NCBI RefSeq assembly: GCF_030253575.1
Contig: NC_080564.1
Location: 28,919,561 to 28,983,560, forward strand
DNA length: 64,000 bases
Source of the DNA: Rhododendron vialii
Lineage: Eukaryota > Streptophyta > Magnoliopsida > Ericales > Ericaceae
Direction: 5' to 3'
The translations under genes were made by a program, and so were the position numbers. The notes under the pieces are model-generated. The model searched no databases, was not told the origin of the DNA, and saw only the letters and a list, made by a program, of their open reading frames with translations. Shown here in pieces: positions 37,042 through 49,224 of the stretch. Every line of letters starts with the position of its first letter. Positions within the stretch are counted from its first letter, which is position 1.

Positions 37042-37082
<41 letters not shown>

Positions 37083-40000
37083 GTTTTAGTATATGTATTA
37101 TAGGGTCTTATATTGACAGCTATTTGGGCTGTAGATAAGCTCAGAAAAGAGAGAAAAAACTCATATTTCTTTGCGCTTGATTTTTTACAACTTTTATATA
37201 ACGGGTGTCCGGGCAGCTTATACAGTTAATTTTAATTCTCGGTTCAATCTCACCGTCCACTAATGTTGGTATTGCCCATATTAAACAACGGTTTCGGACA
37301 CGTAACATAACGGTGGATGTGTAGCGCTATCAAAGTATCTGAGGATCGGTTATCGCAGTCGGGATTTTTTTTTAAATTATTTGTGAGGAAAAAAATTTAA
37401 GTGCCGAAATCAGCCGTAACAGCCGAGTATCGACTGTAACAGTCGTGAATCGGTCTGTGAACTGAAAACGGACTGATAAGTAACAAGAACCGGCCAATAC
37501 GCATGCGATTTTTCCTCCCACTGATATATCGGGGTGTAACGGCATCAAAAGGCCACAGAACCGTTACGTAAGGAACAATTTTTAAATTCTTGTTCTAGAC
37601 TGACACATAGGAATTGATATTGATAGATAGCGCCTGTGAAGTTTCGAACTTTGAGATATTAGGAGGGGAGTAAATTCCTACCTAAGTTTCGAACTTTGAG
37701 ATATTAGGAGTAAATTCCTACCTAAGTGTCGGACCTTGGAAATCAGGCCAACCCTTGTGGTTATATGTCTCTGTATGTATTGATCACTGTTTTGTGAATT
37801 AGATGTACCCAATTTGAAATTATGGCTGATGTGTCGTGCCCAGTGGCGGAGCCAGGATTTGGTCGTGGAGGTAGCACCGTTCAATGAAAATCTAGTTACA
37901 TGTAGTACAGAAAAATATGAAGACAAAAATTTAAGTGTAATGTCATATAAGTGTGTTCTGTAGTGAGCTTTTTCTGTGAAAGAAATAAATGGTTGCTTAA
38001 CCTCTCTTATGGTATGCAAATACAAGACATTACAATATTAATTTTCTTGATTCAAACAGGTCATTCTCTAAATTGCAATATTTATATAAAGTATTGCATA
38101 ACCGTAAATACATAGTACTCGATCAAACCACGTTAGTTTATGATAATAAAATGTGTTGGAATGGGTTACATAAAAATTTAATGTTCAAATTGGTCATGTT
38201 GCTTTTTAATTAGCAGAAAAAATACAAATTTTGTGAGAATCTATGCAAAAATTTAGAGAGATCTGTTTTAGAGAATAGAAAAGGGAAAAAAAAAAAGAAC
38301 AACAAATAGTTTTGCGGGTTTCAAACCCTAGCGGCTGGCTTAGATGACCAGGCGCCTTACCAGCATGCCAAAGTTTGAGGCTTTACTTCTTTGTTCACAT
38401 ATTTTATACTTAACCTTTGTATTGCAAAGTTTTTTTTTATTTGGTTTTTTTTTTAACAATGGGGTGGCACGTGCCACTCCTCCCCCCCACACCCTCCCCA
38501 CCCCGCCCTTAATTGCCTCCGCCCCTAGTGCCTATGAGGTCTTTGTGATGTTTCTTTACTGAGAGGAAAGGTATATTATGGGATTGCCTTATCGGAGATG
38601 GAGGTTGTCTTAAAGATAAAATCTTGGGGGGTGATGTACTTTTCCCAATTTATTGTGAATGGTGACTTTGTTGGAGATGGATTTACATTTTCTATTGAGT
38701 TTGAGGTCTGGCAGGCCGCAGGCCTGGAAATGTTAGTGAACAGTCCAGCACGATTGTGTATATGTGGATTTCAAATGAAGGGAATATTGTTAGTAGTTTT
38801 CAAGTTTAGGTTTCTGTGGATTTTGACATTGAGTTTGGGAGCTTTATAATGATTTTTACATTTGAATCCTTCATGTTAATGATAGTAGTAATAAAAAATA
38901 AAATAAAAAACCCCAATAAAATGCAACTCTACTGCCTCTTACAGTATTGGTTTACAAGCCGCCTATACTAAGCTTGTTATACTAAAGTTTGTTATATTTA
39001 TGTTGAAATTGAAAGACCATTAATTCATTTTGTTTGACATCCATATCTATCCTAACGTAGCATTAGTAGTCAATGCTTGATATACATTTTTTTTTTTTTG
39101 TTTCTCTTGATTTGTTGTGGGTCTGTTCCTTGCGTTATTTGATGTATACTTCTGCGGTACAATGGTTAGTTCCTTATAGTACTTGGTCTGGTTGAGATTG
39201 GAGGGTATGATGGTCACTGATGTGTTGCTCTTTGTTTTCCATGAGCAAATTGTCAAAAGAAAAGTAGGCAGATGTTATTTGTAACAGCAACTTAAAATTG
39301 GGGAAATGCTCAACTAATATCAAGCGGAGAAGCAAAATAGTTATGGGGGACGTTTTAGCCCGTAAGATATGATGTCGTGACCAATTTTAACTCAATTAGA
39401 TGATGCCAATAATGCCAAAGCAGGTTAATTTAGCCAACAATAAGTGGTTGGCAGTTGGCACCAACAAACCACTAGTTTGGATGGACTTTAACGCAATCGT
39501 GTAACTCATGCTTCTGTTTAAACTATAATTCAATGACTAAGTGGACTTGGACTTTTTCAATTGAAGTTTGTTTAACTCTTATTTCTCAGAAGAACAAAAT
39601 GGTACGTATAGATGTGCATTCCTTTAACAAGTCCTTGTTCTTAGCAATATTCTGGTCTATCTCTGGGATTTCCCTTTTGTAATTCTGAAATTCTTTTGAA
39701 ACGGTGTTCGGGTTTATTTTACTAAAAGAAACAACTAAAGACGCAAGGGATTGAATTGCTGCCCCATTTATGCGTCTTCTTGTGACGGCGGATGCCTAAA
39801 CGTACAAATTTGACTTCATGTTGTGCATATTAGCCATATTGACTGGAACCTTATGGACATGTTTTATTGTTGTCCTGCTAAACAGTTTTGTGGTCAAGGC
39901 TACATGACTACATGTGTTTACGCTCGGGACCATGAATTACCCAATCCCTGAGGAAATTGTTCTTTACAACCAAAGATTGAATTGTGTGTTCTTCGAAATC

Positions 40001-42347
40001 CTTTCAATGTGATAGTTGCAATATCAATTTGAACTAGTGTTTTGTTTCTCTGTCGTATTATATTCTGAAAATAAATCCTGGAACTGCAGTTCTTTTAGTT
40101 TTAATATCTCATGATGCACTTGAGAACAGTGGAATTCTGTAATAGGTTCAGGGTTCTGGGTCACTGTGTCTGAGGTCTTGTTCCAATGCCTCAGTGTAAA
40201 TGTAATTTGTCTCCAACCTGCTAGCAATAATCTCCTATCCTGCTATAAGTTGTAAAAGCAAAATGCTTTCTTCTGACACTATTTTCCTTGTTAGATACAG
40301 TCTTTGTTCTTATGCCGTTGTTTATATGGGTTTTTAACTTTATATGGACACTCATGTTCTGAATTTATGCAGGTATGACTACTCTGGCTATGGGCAGTCA
40401 ACTGGGAAGGTAAACTTCGGTTATTTGATTTACTTATTCCTGGAAAAAAGATTGATTTTGGTTTCTTGAGTCAACTTTAATGCCTGAAAGCAAATTCTGA
40501 AATTTACATGTACACTTCATTACAGCCGAGTGAGCACAACACTTATGCAGACATAGAAGCTGCATATAAGTGTCTTGAAGAGAGCTATGGTGCTAAGCAG
40601 GAAGAGATCATCCTTTACGGCCAATCTGTTGGAAGTGGGCCTACCTTGGACCTCGCGGCCCGTCTGCCTCGTCTAAGAGCCGTTGTCTTACATAGTCCAA
40701 TACTCTCAGGCTTAAGAGTCATGTATTCTGTGAAGCGCACTTACTGGTTCGACATCTACAAGGTAAAGTTCATGCATTCTGGTCCATAATATATCTCTTA
40801 TGCAGATTCTATGCCTCTGAACATAATCTTCAATTGCTGTCATGCAGAACATTGACAAAATCCCGTTTGTGAAGTGTCCAGTTCTGGTCATCCATGTAAG
40901 TTTTCAAGTCCCAAATCCCAATACTGCTACCCAACACAGAGTAGTAAAACTGCGCACCAACTCATTAAGTTATGTCTTCTCACACCTGACAGCAAAAACT
41001 TTTGTTTCAATCTTTCGTTGGCTACTGTTGCATGCCATGAAAATTTCTTGAACGAATTTTGGCGTGGAGCTGTACGCTATGCGCACTATGTGGAACTTAA
41101 TGGTTTGATTTAGCTTTTAGTGGCACTAAAAAGCACTAGTCATTCATTCTAGCAAGCTCATATCAAGAAGCACAAGGGCAATGTGTATTGCGAGTTTGCA
41201 ACAACATAGATAATGTTGTAGTAGCGTTTCTCTGTGGCTCGATAATTTAGATAATGGGGCAGGGTTAACTGCATGATTCCCTCCTTTAAGGTAACCAGAT
41301 TGTTATTGACGCTTTCATGGGTAATCGGTCTGATCCAATTGGTTAATTCTAATATTAAGGTTCACGTGGTTAGTAGGAATCATCAAAAGTTCAGCCTCAG
41401 TTTTCACTACCACAGTCACGAGCTTAGTGGGAACCTTCCAAACAAGAAGAGGCATTGCATGTGATTCGACATATAACTGCAACTTGTTACATGATGATAA
41501 TGATGTTGTTGAGGCTTAATTTTGTTGTGTAGTTCTCTTCGATCCCAACCTGTTCCTTGGCACATTACCACTCTTAAGCCAGTCACCTTGCTTAACTTTT
41601 ACTGCGTCTGCATGTTAGTTCTCACGGTATGGAATAGATAAGGGGAACATTGGTTGTTTCTTCTTTTGGTTTGTAATGAAAAGATCATCTGTCATCAACG
41701 GAAACTCATTTTAACACATCTATAAATTACTTTGCAAACAACCCAAGTTCTTCAATTGCATCCTTCAAGTGTGAGACAAATATTAGGGACTATCTTGTAT
41801 TTATTCTATTAATTCTGACCCTTTTGATTTGGTCGTCTTGGAAAATGTTGTGCAGGGAACGTCTGATGAAGTTGTTGACTGCTCCCATGGTAAACAGCTT
41901 TGGGAACTCAGCCAGGACAAATACGAACCGTTGTGGGTTAAAGGAGGAAACCACTGCAATTTAGAGCTGTATCCAGATTACATCAGGCATCTGAAGAAGT
42001 TCGTATTTCATGTGGAGAAACCACCCACGAAGAGGATCAGTTCAAGGAAAAGCGTAGACCGACCGGAACATTCTAGAATGAGTACTGATTGTTTCGAGGC
42101 TTCAAGGAAAAGCACCGACAGGAGGGAAAAATCAAGACGAAGCACTGATAAGCATGAGAAATTGAAATTCCGTGAGTTCAAATTTAATAATGATGACAAG
42201 CTTGCAAAGTTAAAAATGAATTTGGACCATGTGGAGAGATCACGGCGGAGCGTGGAATACCATGAGAAGTCGCGGAGAAGCATCGAGCATCAGCTCGAGA
42301 AAGCGAGGAAGAGTGTAGATTGGTTGGATAGAATCCGAGCAGTTTAA
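36740..42347 (+). CDS. Alpha/beta hydrolase domain-containing protein 17-like
   Basis: Serine hydrolase of the ABHD17 group; animal relatives remove palmitate from membrane proteins, while plant substrates are not known from the sequence. Five exons: 36740-37041, 40373-40409, 40526-40762, 40848-40895 and 41856-42347; phases agree and give 371 residues. It starts MGGVTSS, which fits an N-myristoylation signal (Gly2, Ser6). The oxyanion region is [14 protein letters not shown]; nucleophile Ser sits in YGQSVGSGP (exon 3); acid Asp in [12 protein letters not shown] and His in [12 protein letters not shown] (exon 5). The C-terminal 90 or so residues are a basic plant-specific tail with repeated RKS/RRS units. 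Intron 1 is 3.3 kb and holds an hAT-like insert. All three triad members are present, so an active enzyme is likely. Confidence 0.93.
37044..37080. repeat. (CT)n microsatellite abutting a splice donor
   Basis: The ABHD17 exon 1 donor is GTACTC, and the CT tract begins within it (donor GT at 37042-37043). Confidence 0.9.
37841..38525. mobile_element. hAT-like non-autonomous element in ABHD17 intron 1
   Basis: Left end CAGTGGCGGAGCCAGGATTT is a common plant hAT terminus; right end has the degenerate complement, GCCTCCGCCCC. Flanks TCGTGCC (37834-37840) and TAGTGCC (38526-38532) may be a decayed target duplication. No transposase ORF. Confidence 0.6.
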
Positions 42348-42749
42348 AGAGAGTACCACACGTAAAATACGCGCATCGACTTTATACTGATGGTAAAATT
42401 GGTGGTGTAACTTGTGCTTTTTTTATGCTAACATTTGAGTTGTTAATTTGGTACCTGTACTAGTGTACTGTAATAGGTCTTGTTTCATTCTCTGGTTGAA
42501 CTTGAACTTACAGCTGCTTGATGTGGCTATGTCGATGTAAATGATTTCATTTTCTTTCTCTGAACCACAGTTTCCTTTGGCTGTGGATTACTGGCAAGTT
42601 GCAGAGGGAAAAGGAAAAGAGAATTTGCTATTAGTACTTGTTTGGATGAATAAAATACATGAAAAAATGAAAAGAAATTTTGGATTTTTGACTCCAGGTT
42701 CAACTTGCACTAGAAAATTCCATACTCACTTTATTCCAACTACTACTTT
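42348..42749. other. 3' flank of the ABHD17 gene
   Basis: Probable 3' untranslated region with AT-rich candidates for poly(A) signals; no separate gene seen. Confidence 0.4.
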
Positions 42750-43045
42750 TATAAGTACAATTTATGTGTTCTCTTGGACTTGGCTTAAATCTGAAAGTTG
42801 TTATTATTTGAATTTTTTTTTTGCATTTGTTAGTTTTGCGCTAAATTTTTGTAAGTTAAAAACTGGCTATTTCTCAAAATACTTGGGTAAAATTAAATAA
42901 AAAATTACTTTTCCAATTCCTCTCGTTTAGGTGAAACAATAATCTACAAAAGTTTAGCACAAAACTAACAAATGCAAAAAAAAATTCAAATAAGGACAAA
43001 ACTTTCAAATTTAAATTAAGTTTAAGTTAAGTCCAAGTGAACGCA
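42750..43045. mobile_element. Foldback element (about 120-bp arms)
   Basis: Left arm about 42750-42865 and right arm about 42930-43045 are complementary with small gaps. Best blocks are 'gcatttgttagttttgcg' (42822) and its complement near 42958-42977. Related sequences occur at 35.9, 44.6-44.9 and 51.4 kb. Confidence 0.7.
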
Positions 43046-43248
43046 CTTTATTGGATTTTTGTTTTTAAGGTCCATGAAATGGAAATTATTTTACTACTTA
43101 CTAATTTGATAAATGAGTTTCGATCCAGTATACCAGATTTTTTGTCATGATAAATGTATTTCTAGCATGCAATTATTGAAAACAGATGAATGTAGTATTA
43201 TTAATAAAAAAGTCTTAAGACATGAATATTTTTTTCTCATGGAAGTAA

Positions 43249-43265
43249 ACACACACACACACACA
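43249..43265. repeat. (AC)n microsatellite
   Basis: Short AC tract. Confidence 0.85.
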
Positions 43266-43339
43266 ACTCATACTGGTCTATAGGGAACCGGAGAGGATCA
43301 ATAATGGCGGTCAAGGAAAGTTTTTTTTGATCGGTCTTG

Positions 43340-43468
43340 CTATTGTCAGCCCACTGAGCTGACGATAAGCATACTAAAAGACAAAAAAAACACGTATTTC
43401 TGTGTACTTTTTATACCTTTAATACACATTCACACACTCACTATTGTCAGCCCATTGGGCTGATTTTA
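43340..43468. mobile_element. Short MITE with palindromic ends
   Basis: Both ends contain a near-palindrome of the form TCAGCCCANTGNGCTGA (43346 and 43447), so they work as direct and inverted repeats. Length is about 130 bp. No coding capacity. Confidence 0.55.
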
Positions 43469-43584
43469 GAATTTTCCTTTTTTGATTAAACCAGACCAAA
43501 TTTCTACCCCGTTCTCTTATGGTCATCTATAATGGGACTCAATCTTTTTAGTGCGAATTTAATCTTTCACTCATATAATCAATT

Positions 43585-43735
43585 AAAGCTAGTTCAGTTG
43601 GCCAAGGCTCTTTCATCTCACTAGGAAGTTAGTAGTTCGAAACTCCTCACCTACGTATGTGGGTGTTTTTCCCTTAGGTTTTGTTCCGTTGCACGGAAAG
43701 GTCCTGCCATAAATAAGGAAGAAATTTTAGTTTCA
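43585..43735 (+). mobile_element. tRNA-derived SINE (candidate)
   Basis: Pol III promoter-like boxes: A box near 43588 (CTAGTTCAGTTGGCCAAGG) and B box AGTTCGAAACTCC at 43634-43646, followed by a tRNA-unrelated body ending AT-rich near 43735. Target duplications were not identified. Confidence 0.55.
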
Positions 43736-44001
43736 TGTTAGGACATAGGGGAAAAAAAAATTCATTCTCATTTAGTACTTTACCTCACTTTTCTTGAGAA
43801 TCATTGTTTTATATAACATTCCCGACAACTGAACGGAGCCCTAGAGGGACTCTCTTCCTTTCTTTGTTTCTTCCCTATGATGGCTTATTTTATTAGTTGA
43901 GTTTGACTTTCTTATTTCGTGGACTCTCACAATTAATATAGTATCCTGTGAAAATCTAGTTGAGTTTTTGTTTTGTTTTTTTTCCAAACCATAGAATGTT
44001 A

Positions 44002-44430
44002 CTCCCTCCGTCCAACTTAAGTATCCTCTAAGGGGAATTTAGTTTTTTAAGAAGTCAAAATATTTGCTCCAAATTTCCAAAATTAACCTTACAAACTATG
44101 AAGTTAATTATGTGTATTTAAATTGTTTATATCTTTTAATATGGATCTCAAAAAATATGTAATATGGATCTTATTTGATAGATTTCAATTAGTTTTGTTT
44201 TACAAAGTTTTTAAAATTATGAAAAATATTACTACGTATAAGTTGAAAGATATTGTTAATCTGAAAATATCATGAATATAAAAAAATTTCAAATCAATTA
44301 GGAAGAAAGATACTTTTTAGGGGTAAAATAGAAAGTTTGGCATGTTTTGATGATTATTTTTAAAAAATGAACACTTATTTTACGACATTTCAAAATAAAA
44401 ACATGAACACTTAAAATTAGATGGTGGGAG
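44002..44430. mobile_element. Stowaway-like MITE, degenerate
   Basis: Left end CTCCCTCCGTCC preceded by TA (44000-44001), the hallmark of Stowaway (Tc1/mariner) elements. The right end reads ATGGTGGGAG, a decayed complement. Adjacent inner blocks ('aacttaagtatcc' and 'gaacacttaaaatt') also match. Confidence 0.65.
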
Positions 44431-44549
44431 TCGTATGTTTGTTAAATTACTCCGATTGTTGCTCCATCAGCTCAAATCCACGTCCTCATCCTTAGGACTC
44501 ATATCCATAGAGAAAGATCGTTGAGCCAAAGTTCAACGTTTAATCTGGT

Positions 44550-44951
44550 TTAGAGGACGTTTCTGCTAACCAAAAAGTTGTAGACCACAAATTTTTTGTT
44601 TTGTTTTATTCGAATTTTCTCCAAGTTTGTTAGTTTTGTGAAAATTTTTTTATGTATTATTATTCGTTTCGACGAGAGGAATCAATCAAATAAAAAAATT
44701 ATGACTTTTACACAATTAGTTTTACAAATATTCAAGAAAAAGCCCAAAAAGTTTATTTTTTCTGGATATTTTCAAAAATAATTGTGTAGTAGTCATACTA
44801 TTTTACTTGTTCAATTTCTCTCATCGAGACGAATTAATATTTAATAATACATGAATATTTGGAGTAAAACTAACAAACGTGAAAAAAATTTGAATAAGAA
44901 CAAAAATCAATAAAGAATCAAACTTTCTGGTTGGCGGAAACATCTCCTTAG
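44550..44951. mobile_element. Foldback element (about 170-bp arms)
   Basis: Left arm starts GGACGTTTCTGCTAACC (44554) and the right arm ends with the complement GGTTGGCGGAAACATCTCC (44929-44947). Inner blocks with 'tttgttagttttgtg' and 'actaacaaacgtg' also pair, and the centre has the GTCTCATCGAGACGA-type hairpin motif. It is related to 42750-43045. Confidence 0.7.
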
Positions 44952-45305
44952 TTCAACTTGAATGACAAAAAAAAAATTTGTTTACCATAAAAAAAGAATG
45001 ACAACAAAAAAAGAGATTAGAATATTTTGAATTAAAAAGGAAGAAATATTGACGATATTCACAAATGAATTAGGAAAGTGTCATGTTCGAAATGGAGTAC
45101 TTTTAGTTTTAAACTTAAACCTCTGTTGAAACTTTCCCTTTCCACTTAGGATAAGGACAGTGCTTTAACTCTAACCCAATTAGGAGTGTTTCTTCTTCAG
45201 AAAGAACTACCACCCCTGTTCCTCAATTTCATCCTCCAACCAATTCTCGGTCCAGAATCTCGATAAAACCTAGATATCGATCAAACCCACCTCGATTCAA
45301 TCAAT

Positions 45306-47701
45306 ATGTAAGCAATATATTGCCTCAATTGCACTAATATTACTCGTTTTCGTTGAAAAGAATGGATTTTTTCAGGTCTCAAGACGAAGAAATCGCTCTG
45401 AATGCAATCAAGCACGCTGTGAAGGCTCTTCGGAAGCGGCACTTGCTCGAAGAGAGCGCTCATGCCCCAGCTCTCATCGCTCTCTACAAGCCTCTGGCTT
45501 ATCAGGTGCTCCCTCCCCCCTCTGTATGTATAAATATATACTCCCTCGTCCCGTAATTTTAGTCCATCTTTCGATTTTAAGATGTCCCAAAATACATGTC
45601 CACTTTAAAATGTCAAAGCCGAAATCTTTGTAGCTGTCCAGAAATATGTTTCACTAGTGGGTTTGAACACTTTGAAAGGTTGGAATAGAGGGACAACTTT
45701 GGTAGTAAGTACCTTTGATTTGATTTTAAAAAAGGACCAGAATTATGGGACGGAGGAGGGTATGAGTGTATCTATATTGAGGTAATTTAGACCCAACGAA
45801 TCTGTTTTCATGCACTTGAGTTAGTATGTATGCTTTTTGTATGGTAGACAGATACATTCACCGTTCTCCGGTCCTTATTCGTGTTATACTAAATTTTTAG
45901 TTAGAATGAGTAAAAGCTTCCTTGATTGAATTACTCCATTGGGGAAACAAAATTGAACGGTAAGTTTGAGTAAAAGTTTAATTAATGGTAGAGTGGTAAG
46001 TTCGAAAACCATAAAGTAGCTGTGAAGAGTTGAAGATGTTCAAGCCTTTAAGTTAAGGAAAAAGTATCCGTTGATTTGGGTAGAAATATGAATAAGACTC
46101 ACTTGGATACATGCGTTGAGTGAAGGAACTGAGAAGGACTTGGGAGCTATTTTTGCTGAGATTTAAGTTTTGACTCAAGATTTGAGCAAAGGCTAGAGAT
46201 GCCCATACTCAGCGAAGCAGTTTATCTACACTTCCATTAAAATCTGAATCTTTAGTGTTATTCAAGCACCTTTAAGTCCTGTCTTGTCTGATTGAATTGT
46301 GAACTGGATAGGTTCTGGGAAGAAGGTAAACAAATCTGCTATTAAAACGTTGTGAGTCCTAGTTTAAATTGTAGGCCACAATAGCTTTTTTTGATACCAT
46401 CAATGCATGGACTCTAGGAGTTTATCTTGTTCTCGCAACCATAATAAAGTTTCCCCTTTTGTATTTTATTCCTTTCTTGTTTGTCCTTCGTGGTGTAATT
46501 GAGTTGGTATTACTTGAAGGGCTCAGTATGGAAAGAGAAGGCAGAAAATCTTGAAGTCGAACTTCAACATTGTTACAAAGCTCAAGCTCAATTATCTGAA
46601 CAGCTTGTGGCGGAAGTGGCCGAATCCAGAGCTTCAAAAGCTTCAGTTCAACAGAGAGAAGCCACAATCTTGGATGTGCAGAATGAGCTCACAAAAGCAA
46701 GGTTTTTTTTTTTCTTTTCCTACTACTACTGTATGTTTTTTCGTTTTCCTATATTTACTGAGGTGAAATGTTGAGATTACAAGGCTTCTGGCAGATGATT
46801 GAAACAAATGTACATGCTGCAGGGATGAATGCTCTCATTTAACTGAGCTATTAGAAGAAAAGAATAAAGCATTAGAATTAGTCATAAGTGAGAACGAGGA
46901 ACTGAAAACTCAGTTGGAGGAGATCACTGCGAGAGCTAAGAATGCTGAGGGTGAAAATAAGACATTCATTGATCGTTGGATGCTGGAAAAAATGCGGGAT
47001 GCTGAACGCCTTAATGAGGTATTTTGGTTCTAGTTTTGTTCAACATTGTGGACTCCTTTATGATGCATTTGTTGTTAATGACAGAAGATATAGTTCAAAA
47101 GGACAAGGTACATTTGATACATTCCAATTTCTCAGTTGTCATCAATAAGGAGATCTGCTTTGAACTGTTCTCTGTTGGTGTTTCTTTCAACTAGTGTCGG
47201 AACTTGTCAGAATTTGGGAGGAGAATGCTACCTCTTTCTGGTTATTATGTAAAAAAGTAGGGGGACAATGAAAATATTTTCCTATGTTTATGTATAACCG
47301 ACAAGTGAGCATTCAACATAGTTTTTAACTTTTTATGTTTCAAGTTCTAGGGCTGTTATAACTTTTCTTGGATGAACTATTGAGATACATAACGGGGAAA
47401 GAATATATAGGCTAAAAGTCTGGTTGCGGGTACAATTGATGTGTTTTTCCTCTGTGAAGAAACCAAAGACATTCCTTGTAAAATCCAACTGAAGAGTGGA
47501 ATACAGCAGAATCGTTGAATGTTATCCAGTGCTCATGTGTAGTGCTCAACAACTATGTGCTTACACTAAAAGTTTGTAATTTGTAAACACTGAGTATGCA
47601 AGAGTTGTTCGGTGTCTGCCGAACGAAATCCTAGAGCCGCCACTGCTCTCTCTCTCTCTCTCTGTTTGGTGTCTGCTGAACGAAATCCTAGAGCCGCCAC
47701 T

Positions 47702-47772
<71 letters not shown>

Positions 47773-49224
47773 GGACTTTGGAGGATAAGTTGTAGTCCTA
47801 CGAGTGGAATGCATATGTAGTTGTTTCCCCCTGTTCCTCATGTTTACGATGGCATAAAGATTTAGGGTGAATAGGGTGAAGTGAGTCTTCATCCTGTGGA
47901 CCCATTTTGTCACAGATTGGTGCATGTTTATAAGATTTGCACACCATGTTATAGCCAGAGATGTGAATTTGACCACACCCTTTGTAATTAACTTCTTACG
48001 GTTACGGGTACAGGGGCTATTCTAATCTGTAACATAGGCTCTTGTATTGAAACCAAGTTCATACTTCTCTCTCCATTTTGATTCTAAGAGGTCCTTGTCG
48101 TTCATTTCCTATGTTTTTTCAGAAGATCCAGATGCTTAAGTTCGCATTGTTCTACCTGCTCTCCTATTTTAGGTTAACTAATCTTCTTCTTGTGGTGTTA
48201 GGCTAATGCACTTTACGAAGACATGCTCGGTCAACTCAAGGCGAGAGGAATAGAACAACTTGCAAGGCAGCAAGTCGATGGTGTGGTCCGCCGAAGTGAA
48301 GAAGGGGCCGAATACTATGCAGAGTCTGCTGTCCCCACTGTATCCAAGCACCATATACATGCACATGAAGGTGGATGTGCTGCCATAGTTTTTGAAAACA
48401 GTTCCGGTACATTGGCTAGTGGCGGACAAGACAAGACCATCAAAATCTGGGATACAGACACTGGATCCCTTAGACGCACTCTTTGTGGTTGTCTAGGCTC
48501 TATTCTTGATCTTGCCATTACGAATGATAACAGCTCAATAATCGCCGCTAGCAGTTCAAACAATTTGTACATTTGGGATGCAGATTCTGGTAGGATGAAT
48601 CATACACTAAAAGGTCATAAAGATAAAGTGTGTGCTGTAGACACGAGCAAAGTCTCCCGTTTCCATGTAGTAAGTGCAGCTTATGATCGCACAATAAAAG
48701 TTTGGGATCTACATAAAGGTAAATGCATCAACACGATAATTTTCCATAGCAATTGCAATGCTATTTGTTTCAGCATCGATGGACAGACGATTTGCTCGGG
48801 TCACGTGGACGGTAGTCTTCGGTTGTGGAATATGCAGACAGGAAAGCTACTCAGCGAAGTTGCTGCACATTCGCTTGCTGTGACTTCAATATCTCTTTCT
48901 AGAAGTGGCAATGTGATATTGACTAGCGGGAGAGACGGGTTGCACAATTTGTTCGACGTGCGATCTCTGGAGGTTTGTAGCACACTTAAAGCTAGTGGAT
49001 ATAAAATGGCATCTAATTGGAGCCGGTCCTGTATCAGTCCAGATGAAAACTACGTTGCTGCTGGATCTGCTGACGGGTCTGTCTATATTTGGTCTGTATC
49101 AAAAGCTAGTATAGTCAGCACTCTTAAGGAACACACTGCTTCTGTTTTATGTTGTTCATGGGGTGGTGTTGGAAAACCTCTTGCTTCCTCTGATAAAAAT
49201 GGAATTATTTGTACGTGGACATGA
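45306..49224 (+). CDS. ATG16: Autophagy-related protein 16
   Basis: Partner of the ATG12-ATG5 conjugate; together they direct ATG8 lipidation on the growing autophagosome. Exons: 45306-45307 (AT of the start codon), 45376-45505, 46520-46701, 46823-47018 and 48202-49224, giving 510 residues, the usual plant length. The start is inferred: donor AT|GTAAGC and acceptor TTTTTTCAG|GTCTCAAGAC join to read MSQDEEIALNAIKHAVKALR, matching the family's N-terminus. Without that intron, an in-frame ATG at 45362 would give MDFFRSQDEE. N-terminal ATG5-binding helix, then a coiled coil rich in Glu, Lys and Leu (about residues 45-190, ending ARQQVDGVVRRSEEGAE). A seven-blade WD40 propeller (about 215-510) has TIKIWDTDTG, NLYIWDADSG, TIKVWDLHKG, SLRLWNMQTG and SVYIWSVSKA. 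The whole propeller is in one 1,023-bp exon. No lesions seen. Confidence 0.92.
45541..45760. mobile_element. Stowaway MITE in ATG16 intron
   Basis: A 220-bp element with ends CTCCCTCGTCCCGTAATTTT and ATTATGGGACGGAGGAGGG, flanked by TA on both sides (45539-45540 and 45761-45762). Typical Stowaway structure. Confidence 0.9.
47607..47767. repeat. Duplicated unit with (CT)n tracts in last ATG16 intron
   Basis: A 43-bp phrase, starting GTTCGGTGTCTGC and ending GCCGCCACTG, occurs twice (47607 and 47664), each time followed by a CT tract (the second is 65 bases). The microsatellite was probably duplicated together with its flank. Confidence 0.85.

Noticed and set aside
45362-45505. ATG16 start at the ATG of MDFFRSQDEE
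   Set aside because: Possible, but the split-codon model fits the known N-terminus and has good splice signals; kept only as an alternative.
47566-47976. 136-codon minus-strand ORF rich in Arg-Glu
   Set aside because: It is the reverse of a CT microsatellite in an ATG16 intron.
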